Below, in pieces: positions 52,116 to 62,334 of a stretch of 64,000 bases of DNA. The position numbers and the translations under genes were made by a program. How positions within the stretch are numbered: position 1 is the stretch's first letter; the number at the start of each line of letters is the position of its first letter. The notes under the pieces were generated by a model. That model saw only the letters and a list, made by a program, of their open reading frames with translations. It was not told where the DNA came from and made no database searches. Origin of the DNA: Nitrospira sp. (lineage in GTDB: Bacteria; Nitrospirota; Nitrospiria; Nitrospirales; Nitrospiraceae); the NCBI GenBank assembly GCA_029194665.1, contig JARFXO010000003.1:496001-560000 (forward strand), written 5' to 3'.

Positions 52116-54818
52116 GTGCGTACAGTGAGAGGTCCAGTGGGGAACACAGTTCGGACACCTGCTCGCGTTCAAACTCCTTCACGCGCTGAGAGGCAACGGC
52201 TTGCCGAAGATGCAATCCGCCAGCAGCACTGGAAGCGGTGGGGGCCTTACTTGAGCGAACGTGCCTGGGGAACGGTGCGTGAGGACTACAGCCTTCACGG
52301 GACGGCCTGGGATGCCTTTCCTCATGATCATGCTCGGTCGCGCGCTTATCGGTGGAACGAAGACGGGCTTGCCGGGATTTCAGATCGCCACCAATACATC
52401 TGTTTTGCCGTCTCGCTTTGGAATGGACACGATCCCATTCTGAAAGAACGCCTATTCGGTTTGACCGGTAACGAAGGGAATCACGGAGAAGATGCAAAAG
52501 AGTACTATTTCTATTTAGATTCCACGCCAACCCATTCATACATGAAGTATCTCTATAAGTATCCTCAGGCGGAATTTCCGTATGGCAAGCTCGTAGATGA
52601 AAATCGAAGTCGGAGACGTGAAGAGCCGGAATATGAGCTGATCGATACCGGAGTTTTCAATGAGAATCGCTACTTCGATGTGGTGGTGGAATATGCGAAG
52701 GCGACGCCGGAGGAGCTTCTTATCCGTATTCAAATGACGAACCGAGGGCCGGATCGTGCCGAATTAACGCTGTTACCCACTCTTTGGTTTCGGAACACGT
52801 GGTCGTGGGGAATCGATGCCCGTCGGCCGAGAATGCGCGAAGGAAAAGCTGCCGATGAGCTGAGCGTGATTGAATTGGATCACGAACATTATGGAGCACG
52901 TCGCCTATGGTGTGAAGGAAGGCCCGCATTACTCTTTACTGAAAATGAGACGAATACGCGCCGATTATACGGTGACCAAGATGGCGCCAATTATGTGAAA
53001 GATAGTTTTCATGACTACATAGTCCAGGGTCGAACAGATGCAATCAATCCTGAGAAGATCGGCTCGAAAGCTGCCGCCCATTATCATCTATCACTCTCTC
53101 AGGGTGCATCGGAGACCATTCGCCTGCGGCTGACCAATAGAACAGAAGTGTCTGGGATCGAAGTTCAAGCGTTCAATGAGCTCTTTGCGCAACGTATCCA
53201 TGAAGCCGATGAGTTTTATGACGAACTGGCTCCGGCTGATCTCTCCGAGGATGCAAGGCTGGTGCAGAGACAGGCGTTCGCTGGTTTACTCTGGAGCAAA
53301 CAGTTCTACCATTATGACTTGAAACGCTGGCTGGTCGGTGATCCAGGAATGCCTGAACCTCCCCTTGAACGTCTTCGTGGACGCAACTCAGACTGGACAC
53401 ATCTTTACAATGCCGACGTGATCTCTATGCCGGATAAATGGGAGTATCCCTGGTATGCGGCCTGGGACTTGGCATTCCATTGCATTCCCCTCTCCCTTGT
53501 CGACCCAACCTTTGCCAAAGAACAGCTCATTCTGATGTTGAGAGAATGGTACATGCACCCGAACGGTCAGATTCCGGCGTATGAGTGGGCATTTGGCGAC
53601 GTCAACCCTCCGGTTCATGCCTGGGCTGCATGGCGAGTCTATAAAATTGAGAGAAAGCGAAGCGGGGTCGGTGATCGGATTTTTCTCGAGCGAGTATTCC
53701 ATAAGTTGTTGTTGAACTTCACCTGGTGGGTCAATCGAAAAGATGCCGAGGGGAAGAACATCTTTCAAGGTGGTTTTTTAGGGCTCGACAACATCGGCGT
53801 CTTTGATCGAAGCGCTCCGTTGCCGACCGGAGGTCATATCGAACAGTCGGACGCGACAAGTTGGATGGGGATGTATTGCCTCAATATGCTCTCGATCGCA
53901 CTCGAGTTGGCGCGTGATAATCGAGCATACGAGGATGTGGCGAGCAAGTTTTTTGAACACTTTGTCTACATCTGTCGAGCCATGAACAATATCGGCGGGG
54001 AAAAAATCGAGCTCTGGAATAGGGAAGACGGATTTTTTTATGATGTGCTGCATCTTCCGGATGGACAAACCCTTCCGCTCAAGGTCCGATCTCTAGTCGG
54101 ATTGATCCCGCTTTTCGCCGTAGAAACACTGGATTCTGAGTTAGTCGATCGCCTCCCACGGTTTAAGCACCGCATGCAGTGGTTCATCGAAAATCGCCCC
54201 GATTTCAGCGCTCATGTCGAAACCCATTCACATGACGGAGGAATACGGAGATTCTTGTCTCTGGTCAACCCGACAAGACTCAAGTCAGTGTTGCGGTACA
54301 TGCTCGACGAAGAAGAGTTCCTCTCCCCATACGGCATCCGAGCGCTCTCACGCTACCACAAGGACCATCCTTATGTGCTTTCCATCATGGGCAGAGACTA
54401 TCGGGTCGATTATGAACCTGCCGAATCAAGCACGGGGTTATTCGGAGGGAATTCGAACTGGCGAGGCCCCATCTGGTTTCCGGTCAACTATCTGCTGATC
54501 GAGTCGCTCCAGAAGTTTCATTACTTTCTTGGGAATGAGTACAAGGTCGAGTATCCGGTACGATCAGGTCGATTGGCCACCTTAGACGAGGTTGCTTCCG
54601 AGCTGTCCCGACGGCTGACTCATATTTTCCTTCGAGATAAAACCGGCCGACGTCCGGTCTACGGAGACGGGAACAAACTCCACGAAGATCTTTTCTGGCA
54701 AGACGCCATTCTTTTCTACGAGTATTTTCATGGCGATAATGGTGCCGGTATCGGGGCCAGTCATCAGACAGGATGGACCGGACTTGTCGCCAAGTTGATT
54801 CAACAGTCGGGGGAGTAG
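52116..54818 (+). CDS. GH63-like glucosidase / mannosylglycerate-hydrolase-like enzyme
   Basis: 900 residues. The start ([34 protein letters not shown]) and [38 protein letters not shown] are strongly conserved in bacterial proteins annotated as glucosidases. The C-terminal (alpha/alpha)6 part has [60 protein letters not shown] and [20 protein letters not shown], as in GH63 family enzymes, with Asp and Glu candidates for catalysis. Likely cytosolic and active on alpha-glucosides or glucosylglycerate-type solutes (inference). GTG 52116 is taken as the start. Confidence 0.8.
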   Translation: MRTVRGPVGNTVRTPARVQTPSRAERQRLAEDAIRQQHWKRWGPYLSERAWGTVREDYSLHGTAWDAFPHDHARSRAYRWNEDGLAGISDRHQYICFAVSLWNGHDPILKERLFGLTGNEGNHGEDAKEYYFYLDSTPTHSYMKYLYKYPQAEFPYGKLVDENRSRRREEPEYELIDTGVFNENRYFDVVVEYAKATPEELLIRIQMTNRGPDRAELTLLPTLWFRNTWSWGIDARRPRMREGKAADELSVIELDHEHYGARRLWCEGRPALLFTENETNTRRLYGDQDGANYVKDSFHDYIVQGRTDAINPEKIGSKAAAHYHLSLSQGASETIRLRLTNRTEVSGIEVQAFNELFAQRIHEADEFYDELAPADLSEDARLVQRQAFAGLLWSKQFYHYDLKRWLVGDPGMPEPPLERLRGRNSDWTHLYNADVISMPDKWEYPWYAAWDLAFHCIPLSLVDPTFAKEQLILMLREWYMHPNGQIPAYEWAFGDVNPPVHAWAAWRVYKIERKRSGVGDRIFLERVFHKLLLNFTWWVNRKDAEGKNIFQGGFLGLDNIGVFDRSAPLPTGGHIEQSDATSWMGMYCLNMLSIALELARDNRAYEDVASKFFEHFVYICRAMNNIGGEKIELWNREDGFFYDVLHLPDGQTLPLKVRSLVGLIPLFAVETLDSELVDRLPRFKHRMQWFIENRPDFSAHVETHSHDGGIRRFLSLVNPTRLKSVLRYMLDEEEFLSPYGIRALSRYHKDHPYVLSIMGRDYRVDYEPAESSTGLFGGNSNWRGPIWFPVNYLLIESLQKFHYFLGNEYKVEYPVRSGRLATLDEVASELSRRLTHIFLRDKTGRRPVYGDGNKLHEDLFWQDAILFYEYFHGDNGAGIGASHQTGWTGLVAKLIQQSGE

Positions 54819-55114
54819 GACTGTGCCGATAAAAGTTGCGACAGTAGATTGTTGGAATGCCGGTCGGGCACTGAGCGTTGAATAGCTGGGACAAACGGTC
54901 GCGGGAGAGGGTATCGGGAACCGTTTCGAGTGCCAATACGAGACCCCGCGGGGTACCGATTCCGACTGGAGCAGCTTGCTCATCTCACCGCAATAAGTCG
55001 TGGCCAAACCGAATCAGTGCCCAAACCGGGACTGATTGGTTTCTGGCTCTCTTGACAGAGTTCGGAGGCATCCGTAGTCTGAACATGCAGGATCTGTTGG
55101 GAGGACTGAGTACG
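54819..55114. other. Intergenic, no gene seen
   Basis: About 300 bp. The open frame extending upstream of the GlcG-like gene has no ribosome site or recognisable protein sequence. Confidence 0.4.
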
Positions 55115-55660
55115 ATGGCATGCTTTACATGGGACCGAAATGGTCGGCTAGTCATGGCATATACGGTGATGTTGTCGCTGTCAGGTTTGGCCATACCTTG
55201 TGTAATCTTTGCTGACGAGATGGCAAAGGAGTCCGTGTTGCCGCTTGGAGCAGCAAACAAGGCGGTTCACGCAGCATTAGAGGCCTGCAAGAAAGATGGA
55301 TATCGAGTGAGCGTTTCCATAGTGGATCGTGCCGGCGTCCTTCGCGCGATGGGACGTGCCGACGGTGCCGGGCCGCATACAGTGGATAGCAGCCGGAAGA
55401 AAGCGTATACAGCAGCAAGTGTGCGGCGTCCTACCAGTGAGCTAGCCGATCTCATCATGAAAGTTCCGACGTTGCAGGCCCTTCGTGACATGAATGCCGA
55501 GATCCTGATACTGGGTGGGGGGCTTCCCATCGAGATTGGAGGAGAAGTGGTCGGGGGAATCGGCGTCGGTGGAGCACCGGGAGCTCATCTGGATGATGCT
55601 TGCGCCCAAGAGGGGCTCGATACGATCGGCGCAGCGCCCAAGGTGCCTGCATCCAAGTGA
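55115..55660 (+). CDS. Exported GlcG/HbpS-family protein
   Basis: 181 residues from ATG 55115 behind GGAGG. A hydrophobic N-terminal segment (YTVMLSLSGLAIPCVIFADE) suggests export. The rest is the GlcG/HbpS domain: LGAANKAVHAALEACKKDGY RVSVSIVDRAGVLRAMGRAD, SSRKKAYTAASVRRPTSEL and LGGGLPIEIGGEVVGGIGVG, the most conserved stretches of the family. Members bind haem or cobalamin-type ligands or small acids; the physiological role is unsettled. The TGA stop overlaps the GTG start of the next lipoprotein gene, implying coupling. Confidence 0.88.
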   Translation: MACFTWDRNGRLVMAYTVMLSLSGLAIPCVIFADEMAKESVLPLGAANKAVHAALEACKKDGYRVSVSIVDRAGVLRAMGRADGAGPHTVDSSRKKAYTAASVRRPTSELADLIMKVPTLQALRDMNAEILILGGGLPIEIGGEVVGGIGVGGAPGAHLDDACAQEGLDTIGAAPKVPASK

Positions 55661-56112
55661 GAGAGCGCCTGTGGGCTGCTGTGGTGGGGAGTGTGATGCT
55701 GTTGGTTGTGGGTTGCAACAGCAAGACTCCTGAGCCCGCCTCCGTAGTAATTCCTTCGGTGCAACTTCGGCTGACTATCGTTAGAACTGCAACAGACCCA
55801 TTTCTCCCACGATTTAATCTCACCTTGAACGTCAGAGGTCCAGGGGGGTGTTCTTCGACAACCGAATTGTTTCCCGATACCGGGCATGTGGGTCGACGAA
55901 ACATTTATCACGCGCCAAAAGGCATGCTGTATGTGATCGGACAGTACGATGCGCGCATAGTTGATTCACAGGACTGTCATACGAGCCTGTCAGAATTTCG
56001 CCATCTCGATCCTAATGTCCTATTCGTTGGAAGTTTTGATCAGGATGAAGAACAGCGGTGGGCCTACTTTGCCGCTGCCCATCGCCCCGAGCTACCATTC
56101 GAGAACCGCTAA
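55657..56112 (+). CDS. Lipoprotein of unknown function
   Basis: 151 residues. GTG 55657 overlaps the TGA of the GlcG-like gene (GTGA). Lipoprotein signal VVGSVMLLVVGC with the lipobox cysteine ~20. The mature part includes a strand-rich stretch (QLRLTIVRTATDPFLPRFNL TLNVRGPGGC) and two further cysteines (GGCSST, DCHTS). No family is recognised. Coupling to the GlcG-like gene suggests a joint envelope function. Confidence 0.65.
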   Translation: MRERLWAAVVGSVMLLVVGCNSKTPEPASVVIPSVQLRLTIVRTATDPFLPRFNLTLNVRGPGGCSSTTELFPDTGHVGRRNIYHAPKGMLYVIGQYDARIVDSQDCHTSLSEFRHLDPNVLFVGSFDQDEEQRWAYFAAAHRPELPFENR

Positions 56113-56152
56113 GCTTCTTCCATATCAACTAACATTGAGGAATGTTGACAGT

Positions 56153-56368
56153 ATGCAGCAACCGATCGTCGGGTATCATCAGGATGAGTACGAAGATTGG
56201 GTGGCGGATCTGGCCTGTGGTCACGGACAACACGTACGGCATCAACCCCCATTCACGAATCGCCCTTGGGTGCTCACCGCCTTCGGACGGGACCAGTATT
56301 TGGGAACCTTTTTGAATTGCAAGAAGTGCGAGGAACCGGCCGCTGATCCTCCTCCGACTTCGGGATGA
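56153..56368 (+). CDS. DUF3565 family small protein
   Basis: 71 residues: MQQPIVGYHQDEYEDWVADL ACGHGQHVRHQPPF..NRPWVL, ending LNCKKCEEPAADPPP. The Cys/His pattern CGHxQHVRH...CKKC matches DUF3565, likely a zinc-binding small protein. No signal peptide. ATG 56153 is the first suitable start, though no strong ribosome site is seen. Function unknown. Confidence 0.8.
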   Translation: MQQPIVGYHQDEYEDWVADLACGHGQHVRHQPPFTNRPWVLTAFGRDQYLGTFLNCKKCEEPAADPPPTSG

Positions 56369-56518
56369 ATTCCGCCCATCCATTTTCTTTCATCATAACC
56401 CGAAGAAAAACACGCCGATCGAACCGTGGCTTACAGCAGAGCCTTTCGGACCTCTTGACAGAGAGCACGGGTTTGTTTGACAACCGTCGTCAGGTTCTCA
56501 AGGCTGATCAGGAAATCC

Positions 56519-59317
56519 ATGTTGTCCCAACGATACCAGATCGCCGTTCTGCTTGGACTGGTGACGGTCCTGAGCTGCTATTTGTTGTTGCCGTTGGGCG
56601 CCTCCTATCTATTGGCGAATAGACTTCGTGACCATGGGTATCGCAACGTCATCCTCCAGCTCGGCTATCCGGGCTGGGGACAGATGCGCATTCCCGTCGT
56701 CTCGTTTCAGCAGGATTTGGGCCAAGAACGACTGATGGTCTCGCTGACGGATGCGGAGATTCGCTATGACCCGGCTCAGCTGCTTCAAGGGCGTGTCGGT
56801 CGCATCGTCTTGCGCGACACGGCAATCCATGTGTTGAACGTTCAGTCCACAGATCCCTCCGCACAAAATGCGAAGGATACGGAGAGGCCTGATGACATGG
56901 AATCACCGTGGCGGCTGTTGACGGCGGGGGATCTCTTACGCAATCTCCCGATCCTCCCGTTCGATGAGTTGCAGCTGGATCATCTCACCATTTTTCGTGA
57001 GCAAGCGACGGGGCCCCTTCGTAGAGTGACGATTGATGGGAATTTGACGTATATCGGCAGAGAGGTGGGAGGTCACCTCGCGTTTCGTGGACGCGATACC
57101 GCATCGTACAACCTCGTCGTAGTAGGGCATTCCGCCAGTACCTGGTCGATGACCTTGGCGTCGCAACGATCGCAAGCGGCGCCGATTGTTTCCTTGCGGT
57201 CGCAAGCTCGTCCAAACGGCACACAAATCCAAATCAATGGGAGCTTTCAGGTCAATGTGCAAGAACTCGCTCCATTCATCGCACTCCTTGTCCCGATCGG
57301 GTCGGAACTGGAGAAGGTCACGGGAGAGGTGGCGATAGACTGGGCGGGAATTGCCGATGCGGAGGCCGCGCTCAAATCGTTGTGGGAAGACGAGCGCACA
57401 CATCTGGACGGTACTATGCGAGTCAATGTCACGCTGCCGGCCCTGAAAGGCGTGGCCAAGGATATTGCGGTTGCTTATGCAGGCAAATTCAGAGGGAACG
57501 CCACTCAGGTCGACTGGGCCATGAGTCCCAGTGTCGTACTGACCGCGACGATCAACACCCAACCGCGCATTATTCCCGAAGCAGTTCGCTCGATACTTCC
57601 TCATGGGGATCAGCCGGTGCGGATTGAGAACAAGAAGCCCGTGCAAGGGACTTTCTATTGGAAGGAAACCCCCATACGTACGGTGGCGCAAGGACCGTTG
57701 CATGTAACGTACGGTCGGATACCCGAGCCATTGGTTGCGCAATTCGAAACCGCCCGCGCCGAGGGCGTCGGAACTGAGTTGGTGTCCGTTGAAGGAGCCT
57801 ATTACCTGGAGGGGATCCTCCCAAAGGTCATTGCCGATCGGCTTTCAGCGAAAGAGGTGATAGGAAGAGTTCAGGGGACGGTCAAGCTGGCTCGGACGTA
57901 TATACGTGGAATGCTATTACCGCCATCTTCAATTACGGCGAAACAGGTCGGACATGGCCCCACACTCATCTCAAATGTTACGTTGAATCTGTCGGAACCG
58001 CTGGCAGTTGAATGCGATCTGACGACGATCCACTGCAGTGGGGGAGCGATGATCGCGACGGTTCGAGCTCCGACTGTGAGACTCAGTGGTCGAAACTTTC
58101 ACCTCGCACAAGGCGTCTTGAGACTTCAGCAGGCAGAAACGACCAAGGCTGCATGGGCTGCGCAGGGAACCTTGTCGGTCGCCGGGGTGAGGCCGGAACA
58201 GGGTTCTTGGTGGCCTTCAACGAGTGATTGGGCGGCCACGTTTTCGGCTGATCAGCTGGGCATCAAGGCCGACCTCCGAGTCGATACCCCGACGCATGCG
58301 GGGTTGATCACCGCCAGGATCGAACAGCCTCGGCAAAAGACGCAAGGAGTCATGCACGCGGTCATCGGTCCGTTGACGTTCAACGACACAGATCGGCGGT
58401 TCAGTCGGATGGTCATGGGTCTTCCCCCTGCTGCCGATCTCATCGATGGAATGTTCACAGCCGCCGTCGATGCGTCCTGGTCGAGCGACTTGCCTGACCG
58501 GATCAATATGATGAATTCGGTATCGGCGACCGCGAAGGTAGTGGCCGAGGACCTGTCCGGTCACTACTCCGATTATACCGTGAAGGGCTTGAGCACCACG
58601 CTGGTGTTAGCTATTCAAGGGTTTGAGTCAATTGTCATGACACAACCGGCCTCGATCTTTGTGGCGGCAGTACAGAACGGTGTGGAGGCTGCTGATCTTA
58701 CGGCTTCCTACCAGATGAGATGGAAATTGTCGGATGATTTACCGATTATCGATGTCAGCGACTTCCAGTGCAAAATATTTGGAGGAACGATCAGTAATCC
58801 AGGTCCTGTGGTAGACTTGACCAAGCCACTGGCCGCAACGACGTTTTCTCTGCAGAATCTTGATCTCGCACAAATTCTCAGCCTGGAACAACAGAAGGGA
58901 CTTCAGGGAACCGGAACCCTTCACGGGACTCTTCCCGTTACCATCACGGCGGGTGGGATCATCGTGAAAGACGGAGTGATCGAGGCACAGCCTCCCGGTG
59001 GTACCATACGGTACGCATCGACGCCCGAATCATTAAAGATCCTTGCAGAATCAGATCGACAACTTCAGCTCGTTGCGCAAGCGCTCACTAACTTTCAGTA
59101 CTCGCTGCTGCGCGTCGACGTGCAATACGGCGAAACCGGAATGTTGGATCTGAATGCTCGGTTGGAAGGCAGAAATCCTGATCTCAGGGATACTCCCCCA
59201 ATTCACTTCAACCTGACCGTGCAGGAGCACATCCCCACGCTCCTCAAAAGCCTTCACATGGTCGAGGATGTCCAGGGGACCGAGGAAAGCACATACAGAC
59301 GGCAAGGGGCATTATGA
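56519..59317 (+). CDS. YdbH-like large envelope protein (AsmA/TamB-like lipid transport family)
   Basis: About 932 residues. ATG 56519 with AGGAAATCC just upstream; an upstream in-frame TTG (56477) is an alternative. One N-terminal transmembrane helix (IAVLLGLVTVLSCYLLLPLG) anchors a very long beta-strand-rich periplasmic part; C-terminal motifs LDLAQILSLEQQKGLQGTGTLHGTLPV and GGTIRYAS..ESLKILAE are those of YdbH-type dicarboxylate-regulated DUF. E. coli YdbH is one of three proteins carrying phospholipids between the membranes. The next gene (overlap ATGA) is a YnbE-YdbL fusion, matching the ydbH-ynbE-ydbL operon. Confidence 0.85.
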   Translation: MLSQRYQIAVLLGLVTVLSCYLLLPLGASYLLANRLRDHGYRNVILQLGYPGWGQMRIPVVSFQQDLGQERLMVSLTDAEIRYDPAQLLQGRVGRIVLRDTAIHVLNVQSTDPSAQNAKDTERPDDMESPWRLLTAGDLLRNLPILPFDELQLDHLTIFREQATGPLRRVTIDGNLTYIGREVGGHLAFRGRDTASYNLVVVGHSASTWSMTLASQRSQAAPIVSLRSQARPNGTQIQINGSFQVNVQELAPFIALLVPIGSELEKVTGEVAIDWAGIADAEAALKSLWEDERTHLDGTMRVNVTLPALKGVAKDIAVAYAGKFRGNATQVDWAMSPSVVLTATINTQPRIIPEAVRSILPHGDQPVRIENKKPVQGTFYWKETPIRTVAQGPLHVTYGRIPEPLVAQFETARAEGVGTELVSVEGAYYLEGILPKVIADRLSAKEVIGRVQGTVKLARTYIRGMLLPPSSITAKQVGHGPTLISNVTLNLSEPLAVECDLTTIHCSGGAMIATVRAPTVRLSGRNFHLAQGVLRLQQAETTKAAWAAQGTLSVAGVRPEQGSWWPSTSDWAATFSADQLGIKADLRVDTPTHAGLITARIEQPRQKTQGVMHAVIGPLTFNDTDRRFSRMVMGLPPAADLIDGMFTAAVDASWSSDLPDRINMMNSVSATAKVVAEDLSGHYSDYTVKGLSTTLVLAIQGFESIVMTQPASIFVAAVQNGVEAADLTASYQMRWKLSDDLPIIDVSDFQCKIFGGTISNPGPVVDLTKPLAATTFSLQNLDLAQILSLEQQKGLQGTGTLHGTLPVTITAGGIIVKDGVIEAQPPGGTIRYASTPESLKILAESDRQLQLVAQALTNFQYSLLRVDVQYGETGMLDLNARLEGRNPDLRDTPPIHFNLTVQEHIPTLLKSLHMVEDVQGTEESTYRRQGAL

Positions 59318-59784
59318 ATCGAGCCGTGCAGAGCGGAACTATACGAATAGGCGTCGGCGCGTCGGCGTGGCTCATGTTTCTTCTGACCTTAGCGGCCTGT
59401 ACTCCGCGAGCGGAAGTTGCCACGCCGGAGAAACCGATCACGATCAATCTCAATGTGAAGATCGATCATGAGATTCGACTGAAAGTCGATAAAGACTTGG
59501 ATCAGATCCTGTCGAACGAGAACGGACTGTTGGATGAAGCGAAAGGAAGGGGGTTGGTCGGTGAGAAGAGCAACGGCTATCTGGGAGCGGTGGGCCCATC
59601 CAATGCTGAAGCTCAAGCGTTGATAGTGGGCGTCAATCAGAAGCGGCGGCAGGCCTATGAAGATATCGCAAAACGAAACCTCACCAACGTCCAAACGGTG
59701 GAAACGCTCGCCGGGGATAAATTCATTCAGAATGCTAAGCAGGGACATTTTATTGAACGTCCGAGTGGATGGATCAGGAAATAG
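59314..59784 (+). CDS. YnbE-YdbL fusion lipoprotein
   Basis: 156 residues. Residues 1-~60 are YnbE-like: lipobox LTLAAC (Cys29), then TPRAEVATPEKPITINLNVKI and HEIRLKVDKDLDQIL. The remainder is YdbL-like (DUF1318): NGLLDEAKGRGLVGEKSNGYLGAVGPSN and NQKRRQAYEDIAKRNLTNVQTVETLAGDKFIQNAKQG. In enterobacteria these are two genes after ydbH; here they are one. YnbE and YdbL cooperate with YdbH in phospholipid transport. The start overlaps the ydbH-like stop by four bases. The convergent neighbour begins 3 bp beyond the stop. Confidence 0.88.
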   Translation: MNRAVQSGTIRIGVGASAWLMFLLTLAACTPRAEVATPEKPITINLNVKIDHEIRLKVDKDLDQILSNENGLLDEAKGRGLVGEKSNGYLGAVGPSNAEAQALIVGVNQKRRQAYEDIAKRNLTNVQTVETLAGDKFIQNAKQGHFIERPSGWIRK

Positions 59785-59787
59785 CCA

Positions 59788-60432
59788 CTAGCCGTAACGA
59801 TCGTTCTTCCACGGGAGCGCGCGGTTGGAATATCCGCGGACTTCCCAAAACCCTTTCTCATCCTGATCTGAAAACGTAATTTCCTTCACCCACTTCGCCC
59901 CTTTCCAGGCATAGCGTTTCGGAACGATCACGCGTACCGGCCCCCCATGGTCTCGGGACAGGGGTTTGTCGTTCCAGCTATGGGCCAGCAGCACATCGTC
60001 ATCGTCACAGGCCTCAAGCGGGAGGTTCGTCGTGTAGTCATCGTAGGACTTGAAGAGGACAAACCGCGCAAGCGACAGCGGTTTTACGACGGAAATGAAG
60101 TGTCTGAAGCTCACGCCTTCCCAGTCGTTGTCGTAACGGCTCCATGAAGTAACGCAATGGAAGTCCGACCGGTTTTTGAGTTGGGGTTGTGCCAGAAATT
60201 GCTCCCACGTCAAGACAAGCGGGTGGGCGACAAATCCACCGATGCGGAGTCTCCAGTCGCCTAGTGGAATTTCCGGCTTGAAGCCTAGGTCCAGCACAGG
60301 AAAGTTGTCGACGAGATGTTGGCCTGGAGGTAAACGATCATTGCCCTCATAAAAAACTTCTCGTTCTTCACCTCCTCGCCGAGCCCGAGCCCATTGTTCT
60401 TTGGTCCTTGTCAGCCTGCTCGACTCGTCCAT
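59788..60432 (-). CDS. Sulfite-oxidase-like molybdopterin protein
   Basis: 214 residues. The molybdopterin-binding fold of the sulfite oxidase superfamily: DWRLRIGGFVAHPLVLTWEQFL, SDFHCVTSWSRYDNDWEGVSF with the molybdenum-ligand Cys93, LLAHSWNDKPLSRDHGGPVR VIVPKRYAWKGAKWVKEITF and GFWEVRGYSNRALPW. No Tat signal or haem/dimerisation domain, so it is a short cytosolic form (like the small YuiH/SufOx-like group), substrate unknown. Its 3' end nearly touches the convergent YnbE-YdbL gene. Confidence 0.88.
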   Translation of the reverse strand: MDESSRLTRTKEQWARARRGGEEREVFYEGNDRLPPGQHLVDNFPVLDLGFKPEIPLGDWRLRIGGFVAHPLVLTWEQFLAQPQLKNRSDFHCVTSWSRYDNDWEGVSFRHFISVVKPLSLARFVLFKSYDDYTTNLPLEACDDDDVLLAHSWNDKPLSRDHGGPVRVIVPKRYAWKGAKWVKEITFSDQDEKGFWEVRGYSNRALPWKNDRYG

Positions 60433-60747
60433 TCCGGCCTCCCTCTGGACAGACTACGGGAAGTGAGGCCGATCTGGCAACCCCACTGACCTGCGGCCGG
60501 TCTTGCACCTGAATGGCAACCGAACACTTCGTCGAGCAGCAACCTCCAGAGGACTCCTTGTTGGCCGCTCAGCCATGTAAGGCTTTTCGGCCTAGGAGGG
60601 CAGCCAGGCAAGCAGCGCACTCATGGCGCGGCCACGGCGATTGGGATCATTCCCGGTTCATTCGTGTATGCCTATAAACGGATTACAGCGAAAGCAGTGT
60701 GATGCATATCGCGTCGATTGACGATCTGCACCAAAGGATGTCAGGCT
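60433..60747. other. Divergent intergenic region, no gene seen
   Basis: About 315 bp between the oxidoreductase gene (minus) and the flavoprotein gene (plus). Must carry both promoters. No RNA gene or repeat identified. Confidence 0.4.
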
Positions 60748-62334
60748 ATGACTACGCAACCCGTCTCGAGAGTTATCGAAATGAGCGAGCATGACCACTC
60801 TCTGATGCTTCCGGACGACGAATATAATCAAGCGCTCGTCGCCAATGTGCATCCTGCCGATTGGATCAATCCAGAGCCGACCGGCCGCTACAACCTTGTC
60901 GTACTCGGAGCCGGGACCGCCGGATTGATCACGTCCGTCATCGCCGCGAGCCTTGGAGCGAAGGTCGCCTTAATCGAAAAACATCTGATGGGTGGCGACT
61001 GTCTCAATGTCGGGTGTGTGCCGTCAAAAGGAGTGATTCGAGCAGCCAGAGTCTGGGCCGACCTGCGGAAGGCCGCGGAGTTCGGCCTCCATATTCCTGC
61101 CGGCGTGAGGTATGACTTCGGCGCGGTGATGACGCGCATGAGAAAATTGCGGGCCCGCATCAGCCGGAACGACTCAGCCCAGCGGTATGCCAAACTGGGT
61201 GTCGACGTGTATATCGGCAACGGACGTTTTCTCGGTTTTGAAACGGTCCAAGTGGAAGGTCGGTCCGATAATCGGATTCTCACCTTCGCGAAAGCCGCTG
61301 TCTGTACGGGTGCGCGAGCGGCCATACCTGATATCCCCGGCCTTCAGGAAGCCGGTTATCTGACGAACGAAACCATCTTTTCTCTGACTGAGCTGCCGCA
61401 GCGTCTCGGTGTCATCGGGGCCGGACCTATAGGATGCGAGCTGGCACAGTCCTTCGCCCGCTTTGGGAGCCAGGTCTATCTGATCGAAGCGATGCATGGC
61501 ATCCTGCCGAACGAGGATCGAGATGCAGCGGGTATCGTTGAACAACAGATGCTTCGCGATGGTGTGAAGCTGCTCTGCTGCGGAAAATATCTGAAGGTGG
61601 AAAAGATCGAAGGCGGTAAACGTGTGACAGTCGACTCACATGGCCGACAGTACGATGTCATCGTCGATGAGATACTCGTCGCGGTCGGTCGGATTCCGAA
61701 CGTAGAAAAGATCGGGTTGGAGACCGCTGGAGTCTCGTACGATAAGAATGGAATCAGGGTGAATGCTCGATTGCAGTCGACTAACCCCAAGATTTTCGCG
61801 GCAGGTGATGTCTGCTCACGCTATAAGTTTACACATGCCGCTGATGCAATGGCGCAAATTATCATCCAAAACGCCCTGTTCCCTCACCCCTTGGGCTTGG
61901 GGTATGCCAGTGTCGAGTCGTTGAACATGCCCTGGTGTACGTTCACAGAACCAGAACTCGCCCATGTCGGAATATACGAAAGAGACGCAAAGGATAAGAG
62001 AATCGAAGTTGAAACCTATACATATGGATTGGATGAAGTTGATCGAGCAATCCTGGATGGAGAGGAGGACGGGTTCGCGCGGATTCACATTCAAAAAGGA
62101 ACGGACAAGATTCTTGGCGCGACGGTAGTGGCGGCCCATGCCGGCGACATGATCAGTGAATTCTCTGTTGCCATGAAGGGTGGGGCAGGGGCCAAAACGA
62201 TAGCCGGTACCATCCATCCTTATCCGACCCAGATCGAGGTGAATAAGAAAGTGGTGAATCTCTGGCGAAAGGCACACTTCACGCAGGGAACGAAGAACCT
62301 CCTCACGAAGCTCTTCGCGTGGCTGAGGCGATGA
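60748..62334 (+). CDS. Mercuric-reductase-like pyridine nucleotide-disulfide oxidoreductase
   Basis: 528 residues. A ~55-residue leader precedes the FAD fold YNLVVLGAGTAGLITSVIAA; the redox site CLNVGCVPSKGVIRAARV keeps both cysteines. The NADPH fold is RLGVIGAGPIGCELAQSFAR, followed by AAGDVCSRYKFTHAADAMAQ and an interface domain with VVAAHAGDMISEFSVAMKGG and HPYPTQIE. It lacks the HMA domain and C-terminal cysteine pair of true MerA, so mercury reduction is doubtful; the substrate is unknown. The stop overlaps the start of the DUF3047 gene (ATGATGA), indicating coupling. Confidence 0.85.
   Translation: MTTQPVSRVIEMSEHDHSLMLPDDEYNQALVANVHPADWINPEPTGRYNLVVLGAGTAGLITSVIAASLGAKVALIEKHLMGGDCLNVGCVPSKGVIRAARVWADLRKAAEFGLHIPAGVRYDFGAVMTRMRKLRARISRNDSAQRYAKLGVDVYIGNGRFLGFETVQVEGRSDNRILTFAKAAVCTGARAAIPDIPGLQEAGYLTNETIFSLTELPQRLGVIGAGPIGCELAQSFARFGSQVYLIEAMHGILPNEDRDAAGIVEQQMLRDGVKLLCCGKYLKVEKIEGGKRVTVDSHGRQYDVIVDEILVAVGRIPNVEKIGLETAGVSYDKNGIRVNARLQSTNPKIFAAGDVCSRYKFTHAADAMAQIIIQNALFPHPLGLGYASVESLNMPWCTFTEPELAHVGIYERDAKDKRIEVETYTYGLDEVDRAILDGEEDGFARIHIQKGTDKILGATVVAAHAGDMISEFSVAMKGGAGAKTIAGTIHPYPTQIEVNKKVVNLWRKAHFTQGTKNLLTKLFAWLRR

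Noticed and set aside
52120..52539. Minus-strand frame over the 5' end of the glucosidase gene
   Set aside because: The plus-strand protein is strongly conserved in this part; the antisense frame has no motif.
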